Positions 10,460 through 20,606 of a stretch of 64,000 bases of DNA are shown piece by piece. The notes below the pieces were generated by a model that searched no databases, was not told the origin of the DNA, and was given only the letters and a program-made list of their open reading frames with translations. Location: the NCBI GenBank assembly GCA_023663655.1, contig JAMPGZ010000005.1, positions 1 to 64,000 on the forward strand. The letters run 5' to 3'. A program made the translations under genes and the position numbers. Numbering within the stretch: the first letter of the stretch is position 1; each line of letters starts with the position of its first letter. Origin of the DNA: Lachnospiraceae bacterium. GTDB lineage: Bacteria; Bacteroidota; Bacteroidia; Bacteroidales; Muribaculaceae.

Positions 10460-11584
10460 TTATTTCGTTTTAATTTGTTCAACTGAAGCCTCCGTGGCTT
10501 CCTCATGCTTTTCATGATGCCCCTCTTCCTGAGCGAGAGAGATGAAAAGTGTGGAGAGCATTGTGAACACGTAAGCCTGAATGAAACTTACGAGCACATC
10601 AATAAGAAGCATAAAGATAGAGAATAGAACCGACACCACCGTAGTCATTCCGGTCACGGCAGGACCGAGAGCCGCAAGAATGAAAATCAGCAATGTGAGA
10701 ACAATCACGATTATGTGACCACCCATCATATTGGCGAAAAGACGGATAGTGAGGGCTGCCGGCTTCGTGAACACGCCGAATATCTCAATCACCGGCATGA
10801 TCGGAATCGGGAACTTAAGCCACAGAGGCACATCGGGCCAGAAAATATCTTTCCAGTAATGTTTCGTGCCAAAGACGTTGACGATGAAGAATGTGATCAA
10901 CGACAACACCAGCGTCACGGCGATATTTCCGGTGAGATTGGCACCTCCGGGGAATATGACGATAAGCCCCAGCAGGTTCATGACCAAAATGAAGAAAAAC
11001 ACCGTCAGAAGGTAAGGCGCGAATCTCGGCGCCTTCACTCCGAGAGTGGGCTTCACGACCCCGTCATAGACAAACACGATAAGCGCTTCAATAGCGCCGG
11101 TGAATCTGCGCGGAGCCTTATAACCGGCTTTCTTGTACCACACCGCCACCTGAATTATCATCCAAGCCACGAGCAGGACTGTTATGAACAAAGCCAGCAC
11201 ATTTTTGGTGATCGACAGATCGATGGGACGGTATTCCACCATCTCCTCCTTGCCGTCGATCATCTCGGGACGCTCGCCGACAATCTTGTTGTGCCACTTG
11301 CTATCCTTTCCGCCAAGACGGAAACCGTCATATTCAGCGCCATGCTGAATACGGGCAGAACTGAAAACATGCCAATGACCTTCATAGTCGCGCACGATGA
11401 CAGGGAGCGGAATACGCAGATCATGGCTGAAAGGCACTTCCCATCCATATCCGTCGCCAAGGTGCTCGAAGATAATCTCTTTCGGAGACACCTCTTTGCC
11501 GTCGCCGGAAGCGGAAGCGTGCACGCGTGCCGGTGATAGAATCACGGCACACATAATCGTCAGCAAAAATATTAAACGTCTCAT
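10460..11584 (-). CDS. atpB: ATP synthase Fo subunit a, with signal peptide and periplasmic N-terminal extension
   Basis: Stator channel subunit, 374 residues from the ATG at 11584. An in-frame start at 11683 also exists but overlaps atpC by almost 100 bp and precedes a clear signal peptide (MRRLIFLLTIMCAVIL..HASA), so 11584 is preferred; it leaves 1 bp after the atpC stop. Residues about 25-130 form a soluble domain (DGYGWEVPFSHDL onwards) before the helices. The essential arginine is in LTIRLFANMMGGH. The end (HHEKHEE) is His/Glu-rich. The extension fits subunit a of Bacteroidetes. No atpI-like gene lies between atpC and atpB. Confidence 0.94.
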   Translation of the reverse strand: MRRLIFLLTIMCAVILSPARVHASASGDGKEVSPKEIIFEHLGDGYGWEVPFSHDLRIPLPVIVRDYEGHWHVFSSARIQHGAEYDGFRLGGKDSKWHNKIVGERPEMIDGKEEMVEYRPIDLSITKNVLALFITVLLVAWMIIQVAVWYKKAGYKAPRRFTGAIEALIVFVYDGVVKPTLGVKAPRFAPYLLTVFFFILVMNLLGLIVIFPGGANLTGNIAVTLVLSLITFFIVNVFGTKHYWKDIFWPDVPLWLKFPIPIMPVIEIFGVFTKPAALTIRLFANMMGGHIIVIVLTLLIFILAALGPAVTGMTTVVSVLFSIFMLLIDVLVSFIQAYVFTMLSTLFISLAQEEGHHEKHEEATEASVEQIKTK

Positions 11585-11585
11585 A

Positions 11586-11819
11586 TTAATAAATACACAC
11601 TGATACCACATCTTTATCGACATCAACGAGTCCACCCTCGACAGCGACCTCTCCCCTCTTTCCGTCATGCTCATAAACCACATTACCCTTCACCAGGGTG
11701 GAAATCAAGGATGCGTGATGGGGAAGCACCATGAAGGTGCCTTCAGCTCCCGGCAGCGACACGGAGTCGACCTGCCCCTGAAACATTATGTTTTCAGCCG
11801 ATATTATTTTTAGTATCAT
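11586..11819 (-). CDS. atpC: ATP synthase F1 subunit epsilon, short form
   Basis: Rotor subunit at the foot of gamma, only 77 residues. The visible part is the N-terminal beta-sandwich (FQGQVDSVSLPGAEGTFMVL, HHASLISTLVKG). The C-terminal helical hairpin that inhibits ATP hydrolysis in E. coli and Bacillus is absent: the protein ends right after the beta domain. Short epsilon subunits are usual in Bacteroidetes as far as I know. It is 15 bp after atpD and 1 bp before atpB. Confidence 0.92.
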   Translation of the reverse strand: MILKIISAENIMFQGQVDSVSLPGAEGTFMVLPHHASLISTLVKGNVVYEHDGKRGEVAVEGGLVDVDKDVVSVCIY

Positions 11820-11834
11820 AGAGTTTTTACTTTA

Positions 11835-13355
<1,521 letters not shown>

Positions 13356-13378
13356 TTAGAATTATTAATTGAGTGCTT

Positions 13379-14455
13379 TTAGAAATGCAATCCGTAACAG
13401 ATAACAATTACCATAAGCACAAGGTTGGCTAAATTAATGGGAAGAAGATACTTCCACTCAAGGCTAAGGAGCTGGTCGATGCGAAGACGGGGGAATGTCC
13501 ACTTGAACCAAATGATTACAAATGAGAGCACTACCGCCTTAGCGATGAACCAAATAAGAGAGGGGATGTAGTCCATGACGTTGTTAAACGCATCCCATCC
13601 CGGAATGTGAAGCGGCATCCATCCGCCGAAGAACAGCAGCGACGCCACACCGGCAACGATAAACAGGTTCAAATACTCAGCGAGGTAGAAGAAACCGAAG
13701 TGGATACCTGAATACTCGGTGTGGTAACCGGCAGTAAGCTCACTTTCAGCCTCGGGAAGGTCGAAAGGTCCACGGTTGGTTTCGGCAGTACCGGCTATAA
13801 TATAGATAATGAAGGCTATTATTGCCGGAACGTGTCCGGAAACGATGAACCACATATCTTTCTGAGCCATGCAGATGTCGGTAATCGACATTGATCCGGC
13901 AAACGCCACCATAGTAATCACTGACAAGCCTATTGAAAGCTCGTAGCTGATCATCTGGGCACCTGAACGCAACGCACCGATCAATGTGAACTTATTGTTA
14001 CTTGACCATCCGGCGAGCAATATACCAAGCACTCCGATTGAAGAAACCGCAACAAGGAAGAAGATTCCTATGTTGAAGTCTATCACCTGAAGACCGTTGC
14101 CCCAAGGCAGAACCGCGAAACAGAGCATCGACGCAATGATCACAAGATAGGGGGCGAGAGCAAACAGGAACTTGTCGGTGTACTTCAAGGAGATCAACTC
14201 CTTGATAAGTATCTTGAACATATCGGCTACACTCTGGAAGATTCCGGCGGGTCCCACACGGTTAGGTCCAAGACGGCACTGGAAAGCAGCACAGACTTTT
14301 CGCTCAAAGTAGATGTAGAACAATGCTAAAAGCGCGTAAGCCAACAGGAGGACCACTCCTATCAGCACACACTCAATCACCACTGATACCCAGGGTGCGC
14401 AAAAACCGTTAAGCCATTGATTGAGCCAGTCGGCTCCTTTTGATAAATCGTACAT
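13379..14455 (-). CDS. nuoH: NADH-quinone oxidoreductase subunit H
   Basis: Complex I membrane subunit that forms much of the quinone chamber (358 residues, about eight helices). The family signatures [20 protein letters not shown] and the acidic loop [20 protein letters not shown] are both present. It is 17 bp after nuoCD. Instead of nuoI, the next gene downstream is atpD, which marks the upstream boundary of the nested ATP synthase genes. Confidence 0.97.
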   Translation of the reverse strand: MYDLSKGADWLNQWLNGFCAPWVSVVIECVLIGVVLLLAYALLALFYIYFERKVCAAFQCRLGPNRVGPAGIFQSVADMFKILIKELISLKYTDKFLFALAPYLVIIASMLCFAVLPWGNGLQVIDFNIGIFFLVAVSSIGVLGILLAGWSSNNKFTLIGALRSGAQMISYELSIGLSVITMVAFAGSMSITDICMAQKDMWFIVSGHVPAIIAFIIYIIAGTAETNRGPFDLPEAESELTAGYHTEYSGIHFGFFYLAEYLNLFIVAGVASLLFFGGWMPLHIPGWDAFNNVMDYIPSLIWFIAKAVVLSFVIIWFKWTFPRLRIDQLLSLEWKYLLPINLANLVLMVIVICYGLHF

Positions 14456-14472
14456 ATCGGTTTATTGGTTTA

Positions 14473-16101
14473 TTATCTGTCAATATCGGGCACGACATAG
14501 TCAAGCGTACCTCCAATAGTTATCAAATCGGCAATTTTTCCACCACGTGTGATGTGATCCACCACTCCGGCGAGATTCATGCACGGCGAGTTGTATTTAA
14601 CACGCCACGGAGTATTGGCGCCACGGCTTTCGATGTAGACACCAAAAGCGCCACGGCTTGCCTCTACCTGCTGGAACCAGTGTCCTTCGGGGAGCTTGAT
14701 CACCTTGGGCACCTTAGCGCAGATGTCGCCTTCGGGAATCTTATCGATAAGCTGCTCTATGATGCGGCAAGATTGCTTAATCTCTTCGACACGGGCTATG
14801 AATCGAGCCATACAATCGCCCTCTTCAAGCACCACTTCGTCGAAGTCAAGCTCGGCGTATATGCCGTAGGGTGTGGTCTTACGCACGTCGCACGCCCATC
14901 CTGAAGCGCGTCCGGCAGGACCGGTGACACCGTAGGATATGGCATCGCCCTTGGTGAGCTTACCTACACCGATCATACGGTTGTGGGCGATGACGTTGCC
15001 GGTGAATACAGTGTTGTACTCCTTGATAGCCTTAGGCATTATCTCAAGCAGGTGCTTCACATCTTTCACGAAGTCAGCGTCAAGATCTTCCATCACACCG
15101 CCGATGCAGTTATAGTTGAAAGTCATGCGGGCGCCGCAAGTCTTTTCAAAAATGTTCAATATGGTTTCGCGCTCACGAAGAGTGTAGAACAACATTGTGG
15201 TCGCGCCAAGGTCCATACAGAAAGTGCCCATGAAGAGAAGGTGGGATGAAATACGCATCAACTCGTCCATAAGCACGCGAATCACCTGGGCACGTCGTGG
15301 AACTTCAATGCCAAGAGCCTTTTCGATGCACAGGCACAGGCAGTGGCGGTTCTGTTGAGCCGAAAGATAGTCGAGACGGTCGGTGAAATGCAGATTCTGG
15401 GGATAACCCAATCCTTCACCGAGTTTTTCAATGCCTCGGTGGATATAGCCCAGATACAGGTCGATCTTCTTGATGGTCTCGCCATCGACAGCCGTGCGGA
15501 AACGCAACACGCCGTGAGTGGCGGGGTGCTGCGGACCGATGTTGACCACAAAGTCCTCAGGCTTGAATATTGTGAGTTCTTTTTTTACTATACTTCCGTC
15601 GGGCTCTTCAACGTAGCTTACCGTAGTGTCCTCCACCTCTTCATGGTCGAGGCGCACAGGGTTGACATTTGGAGAATCGTCATAATCCTTACGCAAAGGA
15701 TAGCCTACCCAATCGTTTCTCAAGAAGAGACGGCGCATATCGGGATGGTTGATGAACTTGATTCCGAAATAGTCATAGACCTCACGCTCATAAAGATTAG
15801 CCACCGCCCAAAGGTCGGATATAGAATGAAGCATAGGATTTTCGCGGTCGCTTGTGGCGACTTTCACCGACACATGAGTGTCATGCACTGTCGAAGTGAG
15901 GTAGTACATACAACCAAGAGTCTCGGTCCAATCCATTCCGATCAGAGACACAAGATAGTCAAAGCGCAGTTCCGGATCCTCTTTAAGGGTTTTGGCAAGA
16001 CTGTGCCACTCGCTGTCGGGGACACTGACGGTCAACCATTCCCCATCCTCAAATACTGCATCAGGGAACAACGCGGCTATCTTTTCCTTAACATTTGCCA
16101 T
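14473..16101 (-). CDS. nuoCD: NADH-quinone oxidoreductase fused subunits C and D
   Basis: A natural fusion of two peripheral-arm subunits (542 residues). Residues 1 to about 150 are NuoC-like (ERE.YDYFGI.F, then LRNDWVGYPLRKDY). The NuoD part begins at VVNIGPQHPATHGVLR and ends in the usual DYVVPDIDR. His residues of the quinone site are in GPQHPATHG. The fusion is normal in Bacteroidetes and in E. coli. It is 30 bp after nuoB and 17 bp before nuoH. Confidence 0.96.
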   Translation of the reverse strand: MANVKEKIAALFPDAVFEDGEWLTVSVPDSEWHSLAKTLKEDPELRFDYLVSLIGMDWTETLGCMYYLTSTVHDTHVSVKVATSDRENPMLHSISDLWAVANLYEREVYDYFGIKFINHPDMRRLFLRNDWVGYPLRKDYDDSPNVNPVRLDHEEVEDTTVSYVEEPDGSIVKKELTIFKPEDFVVNIGPQHPATHGVLRFRTAVDGETIKKIDLYLGYIHRGIEKLGEGLGYPQNLHFTDRLDYLSAQQNRHCLCLCIEKALGIEVPRRAQVIRVLMDELMRISSHLLFMGTFCMDLGATTMLFYTLRERETILNIFEKTCGARMTFNYNCIGGVMEDLDADFVKDVKHLLEIMPKAIKEYNTVFTGNVIAHNRMIGVGKLTKGDAISYGVTGPAGRASGWACDVRKTTPYGIYAELDFDEVVLEEGDCMARFIARVEEIKQSCRIIEQLIDKIPEGDICAKVPKVIKLPEGHWFQQVEASRGAFGVYIESRGANTPWRVKYNSPCMNLAGVVDHITRGGKIADLITIGGTLDYVVPDIDR

Positions 16102-16131
16102 ATTTTATTATACTGGAGCGTTAATTCTATG

Positions 16132-16746
16132 TTAGTTATTCTTATTGAGTTCCTCTTCAGGGTGAGCTGCCAAGAAGTCGGCTATCTTTTCCTGACGGTT
16201 CACACCTCCGAAAAATTTCTCGACCTTCACCTTTCGCGACAACTGCATGATGCCATATATCATTGCCTCAGGACGAGGAGGACAGCCGGGCACATAAACA
16301 TCGACCGGAATAATCTCCTCAACGCCTTTCACCACGTGGTATGAGTTTTTGAACGGTCCGCCGGAAATGGCGCAACCGCCACAAGCGATGACATATTTCG
16401 GCTCGGCAAGCTGGTCGTAAAGACGACGCACCACCGGCGCCATGCGGTGAACGATAGTTCCTGCAACCATCATGAAGTCGGCCTGGCGAGGTGAGGCGCG
16501 AGCCACTTCCCAGCCAAAGCGCGCCATGTCGTAGCGCGCCGCTCCAAGCGATATGAATTCAATACCGCAGCAACTGGTTGCGAATGTGAGCGGCCATAAA
16601 GAGTTACTGCGCCCCCAGTTGATAACATTGTCAAGAGTGCCGACAATGACATTCGTGCCATTGTCCTTCAACTCTTTCACCAATGATTCAATATACTCAT
16701 TGTCTTTCCATTCGGAATACGGCATTCCTTGAGCTGTTACTTCCAT
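16132..16746 (-). CDS. nuoB: NADH-quinone oxidoreductase subunit B, cluster N2
   Basis: Carries the terminal [4Fe-4S] cluster N2 next to the quinone. The four ligands are visible: the Cys-Cys pair in [11 protein letters not shown] (near 60), one Cys in [12 protein letters not shown] and one in [11 protein letters not shown]. 204 residues, normal length. The start overlaps the end of nuoA by 10 bp, which suggests translational coupling. Confidence 0.97.
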   Translation of the reverse strand: MEVTAQGMPYSEWKDNEYIESLVKELKDNGTNVIVGTLDNVINWGRSNSLWPLTFATSCCGIEFISLGAARYDMARFGWEVARASPRQADFMMVAGTIVHRMAPVVRRLYDQLAEPKYVIACGGCAISGGPFKNSYHVVKGVEEIIPVDVYVPGCPPRPEAMIYGIMQLSRKVKVEKFFGGVNRQEKIADFLAAHPEEELNKNN

Positions 16747-17111
16747 TCAAGAGCTCCTTTCCGCCAGGCATAGCACAAGCCCAGCACTAAAATTCCAAAA
16801 AACACCGCTATGCACATAAGCCCGTCAACGCCGAGAGAACGCACGTTGACCGCCCATGGATAGAGGAATACCGTCTCTACATCAAACATCAGGAAGAGAA
16901 TGGCGTAAAGGTAATATCCGACCTTAAACTGCGCCATACTTGCTCCTCGTGTAGGAATACCGCACTCATAAGCCTCGCCTTTCTGTGGATTGTAGGACTT
17001 TGGAGAAATAAGCCCTGCCACAATCAATGCCAACGCGACAAGAGCCACACCGGTCAAAGCTGCCACTACAGCGAGCGTAGAGTTCTGAATACCAAAGATT
17101 AGTGATACCAT
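16737..17111 (-). CDS. nuoA: NADH-quinone oxidoreductase subunit A
   Basis: First gene of the block. 124 residues with three membrane helices; the loop [20 protein letters not shown] holds the conserved Cys-containing segment, and [13 protein letters not shown] the conserved Glu. A Bacteroidetes-type promoter lies about 75 bp upstream. No nuoE, nuoF or nuoG is present anywhere in the window. Confidence 0.96.
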   Translation of the reverse strand: MVSLIFGIQNSTLAVVAALTGVALVALALIVAGLISPKSYNPQKGEAYECGIPTRGASMAQFKVGYYLYAILFLMFDVETVFLYPWAVNVRSLGVDGLMCIAVFFGILVLGLCYAWRKGALEWK

Positions 17112-17183
17112 AAATTTTGTTATCTATTCTTGTAAAGCTGCATAACGATGCAGCATTGCACTGATTTTTTCTCAAATCTTCTG

Positions 17184-17215
17184 CAAATATACCAAATTTT
17201 TTCAGAACGCCTAAA
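17184..17215 (-). promoter_or_regulatory. Probable promoter of the nuo-atp operon
   Basis: On the minus strand, a TATATTTG box (17184-17191) fits the -7 consensus TAnnTTTG. A TTTA box (17212-17215, one mismatch to TTTG) stands 20 bases upstream. The 5' leader to nuoA would be about 65 nt. Confidence 0.6.
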
Positions 17216-17280
17216 TATCACTGTCAAAATTTACAGATTTTACACAAGTAAGAATCAGAAGAATCGATGCCTCGGCAACA

Positions 17281-17317
17281 TAAAACGAGTACGGCACACC
17301 TCACGGTGTACCGTACT
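17281..17317 (-). terminator. Rho-independent terminator after the lipoprotein gene
   Basis: A near-perfect inverted repeat (AGTACGG, one mismatch, ACACC, 4-nt loop, then the complement) spans 17288-17317, with a T-run on the minus strand at 17281-17285. It separates the receptor-lipoprotein pair from the nuo promoter. Confidence 0.65.
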
Positions 17318-17376
17318 GCAATCAATCCTATGAAAAAATTGAGAAGAGAGTATTTCTTTATTTATTAATCAATCTC

Positions 17377-18240
17377 TTAATTATTGTTTGTGTTACCGCC
17401 ATTAGAGGTCGATGACAATACATTCTTGAGGGTTGAGCGAACCTGATAGTCGGTTGCGTTTCCGTCGCTGTCGATTTCTCTCCAAACGAACGACACTGAA
17501 TAATCACCGCCGATTTTTCCTGTTCCGGAAAGATTCAAAATCTTGTAGTAGCTCAGAGGATCTTTATCAGTGGTTCTCTTATACACCGGCAGATCTGCGG
17601 CAGAGAATTGCATACGGTCGCCCACGATCTTGAAGTTGATATTCTTCGTGGCAAGATCAGCGATAAGTTCGCCATCTTTGAACCGAGCATTCGCCATCAC
17701 AAAGTTGATGGTGCGGTTGGGAGTGTTTATGTTTTCTTCATTAATTTGAATCTGGAAGAGATTCTCATTAACCTGAGAAGTACTTACAGCGTTTCCTTCA
17801 GGATCCACTGAATTGGTTATGCTGTAAAACGCCGGACCACGATTCACTGCCAAAATATCGGCATTTCCGTCCTTAACAGTGAAAGTTGTGTTCATATAAG
17901 GACCGTCTATGGCACATGAAAGTTTGGATGTAGCCTGCGAAGCGCTCACGAGCTTGAAACCGGTGTTGGATCCGGTCAAAATGAGGTCGTCATACTTGAA
18001 TGTCATAGCATTACCCGCACCCGGAACCAATACCTTATTGGCAGTGATGCTGCAATCTCCGGTATTGGAGTAATCAAAATGAAAATCAGCAGTTCCTATA
18101 GAATATGCCTCACCCGACGCAGAAGTCGTGTAGTAAAGCACTCCCATCGAGAAGTCCTGAGTGTTTGATCCTCCACTGTCACACGATGTCATCAAGAGCA
18201 TCGACAGAGCGGCAAAAGATAAATATTTAAGTATTTTCAT
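17377..18240 (-). CDS. Lipoprotein of unknown function, downstream of a TonB-dependent receptor
   Basis: 287 residues with a lipoprotein signal (LLMTSCDSGG; lipidated Cys near 20), so it is membrane-anchored. The rest is polar and beta-rich, with no motif I recognise. It is 22 bp after the receptor gene at 18263 on the same strand and is followed by a terminator, so the two form a likely two-gene operon. A surface or periplasmic ligand-binding partner of the receptor is a reasonable guess, not shown by the sequence. The C-terminus is Asn/Gly-rich. Confidence 0.8.
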   Translation of the reverse strand: MKILKYLSFAALSMLLMTSCDSGGSNTQDFSMGVLYYTTSASGEAYSIGTADFHFDYSNTGDCSITANKVLVPGAGNAMTFKYDDLILTGSNTGFKLVSASQATSKLSCAIDGPYMNTTFTVKDGNADILAVNRGPAFYSITNSVDPEGNAVSTSQVNENLFQIQINEENINTPNRTINFVMANARFKDGELIADLATKNINFKIVGDRMQFSAADLPVYKRTTDKDPLSYYKILNLSGTGKIGGDYSVSFVWREIDSDGNATDYQVRSTLKNVLSSTSNGGNTNNN

Positions 18241-18262
18241 TTAGTTTTATTCGTTGTTTAAA

Positions 18263-20485
18263 TTAAAAATTCATACGCAGGGTCATCCCCAGACGCATCG
18301 GTTTTCCTTTCTGCAGAAAAGCGTTCCCAATACTAACGAAATAAAATGTGTCATATTGCGCATCGGTAAGATTTTCTCCCCACACCGAGAGAGAACAGTT
18401 ATTGTGTACAGCCGTGACGGAAGCTCCAAGGGTGGCGTAAAACGGTTGCTTTACAGTGTTGGATTCATTCCACATAATATCGCCGGCTCCGCGACAATTC
18501 ACATCAAATTTTATCTCATTTACCCATCCTCTGACGGGCTGCGTATATTTTACGGCTGCAAAAATAGTATTTTTAGGTGAATATGGAATAGATTTTCCTC
18601 GATAATTTTCAACACCATCATAATATTTAACGAATTTTGCATTTGTGTAACCGTATGCAACATTTACGTCGAGACGGTCAATCGGCGAGTAATAGGCTGA
18701 CAATTCGGCACCATAGCTCCTTGTTTTACCGGCATTAGTCATAATTCGTCCGGTGGTGAGCCCGTCGGGGAAAGATGTCAACTGCTGGTCACGGCAGTCT
18801 ATGTAGAATAGCGCAGCCTGTCCTCTGAGCTTACCGTCGAGCAATAACAGATGGGCTCCAAGCTCATAATTCCAACTGTATTCCGGTTTATAAGACATGA
18901 TTTTGTCAGCATCATATTTTTCCGGCGTTCCCATCACGCTCATGAGCTTCTGCTGAAGCACATCGCTGAACATCTGGGTATTGTAGCCGCCGCTCTTATA
19001 TCCTCGCGCCACCGACAGATACACGTTTGAACCCGAAAGCGAAGGGATATCATAGGTCACTGACACTTTTGGGAGCACCTCCACAAAAGTGCTTGTCAAC
19101 TTATCGGCATCCTTCAGGTCGACCGGCATACTCATCATAGGCACCCATTTGTCGCCCATCTTCCGCGATACAGTGAATGAAGTCTCGCAATCGCTGAAAT
19201 ATCTCAGCGTGTTCTTTTCCACATCAAGCCTGATGCCAGCTGAAAAGTTCCACTGCCCGGCACGGAATCCGCTCTGATGATATGCTGCCACGCCCCATAC
19301 GGGATTTTTGAACCGGCTGCCAAGCCTCAATTCATCGTCATCGCATGAGAGCATCATCCCTTTCGGATTCATCCCTTTGTTGGCGTTATCCAGAATAAGA
19401 TTGTCGATGCCATCCTTTTTGAAGGTCACCGGAGCCTCCATGCGTGTCTTTTTATAGAAGCCAAACAATCCCGCGAGCCAATTATAGGCGCCCGCCGAAC
19501 CCTTGCCGATAAAATCCTGCGTCAACGCCCATTCATGGCGTTTCTGAGTCAGCGTGAAATAAGATAGCGGCAGGAAGTCCTGGTCAAGAGTCATGTTGTC
19601 ATCGACATACTGGAAGCTCGTTATGCTCGACAGCTCCACATTTCCGAGATTCAATTTTACCGTAAGCCCGTCGGTCACTCCCGTGCGGCGGTAAAAGCAG
19701 GTGTCGTTATAGTTTATTTCACCACGGTCAATATTCTCGTATGGATAACCGCTCTGTTCCGACCACGAAAAAGAGGCGGCATTTTCAATCTTGACATTAG
19801 AAGCCGGATACCACACGGTTTTCCATCGAGCGGCAGCCTGCTGCTCTTTCCCGCAGTCACTGTCATTGTATTTATTGGTGAAATATCCGTCGCTTCTTCC
19901 ATAAAATCCGGTCACAGCCATGGCGAGCCTCGGAGAAATCTTATCATAATATCCCACCGACGCCCGGAAGCTGTTGGCAGTTCCGTATTCCAGCATGGTC
20001 CTCATGCCTTGGTATTTCATAGGAGAGAGCGTGTAGACATTGACCAAGCCGCCCATGGTGTTGCGTCCGTAAAGAGTGCTTTGCGGCCCCCGCAGCACCT
20101 CAATCCGGTCGATGTCCTCAATGTCAAAGTCATAACCGTCCTTGTTCAGAAATGGCACGTTGTCGACGTTGAATCCCACGACAGGCTGGTCGATCCTCGC
20201 CCCCATTCCTCTCACATAAATAGTGGATGTCATGCGTGAGCCATAGTCGGGCACAAAAAAATTAGGCGACACCTCGCTCATGTTCTTAATCGTCTTTATG
20301 TTTAGACTCTCTATCATGGGCGAAGTCACCACCGTAGAAGCCACCGGCATACGGTCGATGGTCGATGCGCCTTTAATGGCGGTTACGGAAACTTCGCTCA
20401 ACGTAAGCGTAGTGTCGGGAGCCTCCTCGGCAAATGCAGCCCCCTGAAAAGCGCAAAACAAAACAACAATACCTATACTCTTCAT
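18263..20485 (-). CDS. TonB-dependent outer membrane receptor
   Basis: 740 residues. Signal peptide about 1-19 (MKSIGIVVLFCAFQGAAFA). A TonB-box-like segment (LTLSEVSVTA) precedes the plug domain (about 35-150), which contains YVRGMGARIDQPVVGFNVD and the plug motif IEVLRGPQSTLYGRNTMGG. A beta-barrel follows and ends with a terminal Phe (LRMNF). It lacks the carboxypeptidase-like N-terminal domain of SusC proteins and has no SusD neighbour, so it belongs to the siderophore/cobalamin-like group; the ligand is unknown. A TAATTTTG box lies only 7 bases before the ATG, so a leaderless or very short leader is possible. Confidence 0.9.
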   Translation of the reverse strand: MKSIGIVVLFCAFQGAAFAEEAPDTTLTLSEVSVTAIKGASTIDRMPVASTVVTSPMIESLNIKTIKNMSEVSPNFFVPDYGSRMTSTIYVRGMGARIDQPVVGFNVDNVPFLNKDGYDFDIEDIDRIEVLRGPQSTLYGRNTMGGLVNVYTLSPMKYQGMRTMLEYGTANSFRASVGYYDKISPRLAMAVTGFYGRSDGYFTNKYNDSDCGKEQQAAARWKTVWYPASNVKIENAASFSWSEQSGYPYENIDRGEINYNDTCFYRRTGVTDGLTVKLNLGNVELSSITSFQYVDDNMTLDQDFLPLSYFTLTQKRHEWALTQDFIGKGSAGAYNWLAGLFGFYKKTRMEAPVTFKKDGIDNLILDNANKGMNPKGMMLSCDDDELRLGSRFKNPVWGVAAYHQSGFRAGQWNFSAGIRLDVEKNTLRYFSDCETSFTVSRKMGDKWVPMMSMPVDLKDADKLTSTFVEVLPKVSVTYDIPSLSGSNVYLSVARGYKSGGYNTQMFSDVLQQKLMSVMGTPEKYDADKIMSYKPEYSWNYELGAHLLLLDGKLRGQAALFYIDCRDQQLTSFPDGLTTGRIMTNAGKTRSYGAELSAYYSPIDRLDVNVAYGYTNAKFVKYYDGVENYRGKSIPYSPKNTIFAAVKYTQPVRGWVNEIKFDVNCRGAGDIMWNESNTVKQPFYATLGASVTAVHNNCSLSVWGENLTDAQYDTFYFVSIGNAFLQKGKPMRLGMTLRMNF

Positions 20486-20606
20486 AACAGCGCAAAATTA
20501 CCATCAAGTCATTTTCCCCACAATCCCTATATGTAGTGAATTGCAATCGAACAAATCACCTCGCTAATTTGTCATCTTATAAAGTAATTTAAAATTTCAT
20601 TGCATT

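Noticed and set aside
10715-11536. 273-codon open frame on the plus strand opposite atpB
   Set aside because: Its translation is rich in His, Arg and Glu with no structure, as expected for the complement of a hydrophobic membrane gene.
11585-11683. N-terminal extension of atpB by 33 codons
   Set aside because: It would overlap most of the end of atpC and precede a clear signal peptide; the ATG at 11584 is better.
15343-16344. 333-codon open frame on the plus strand opposite nuoCD and nuoB
   Set aside because: It is fully antisense to two well-conserved genes, and its translation has no recognisable domain.
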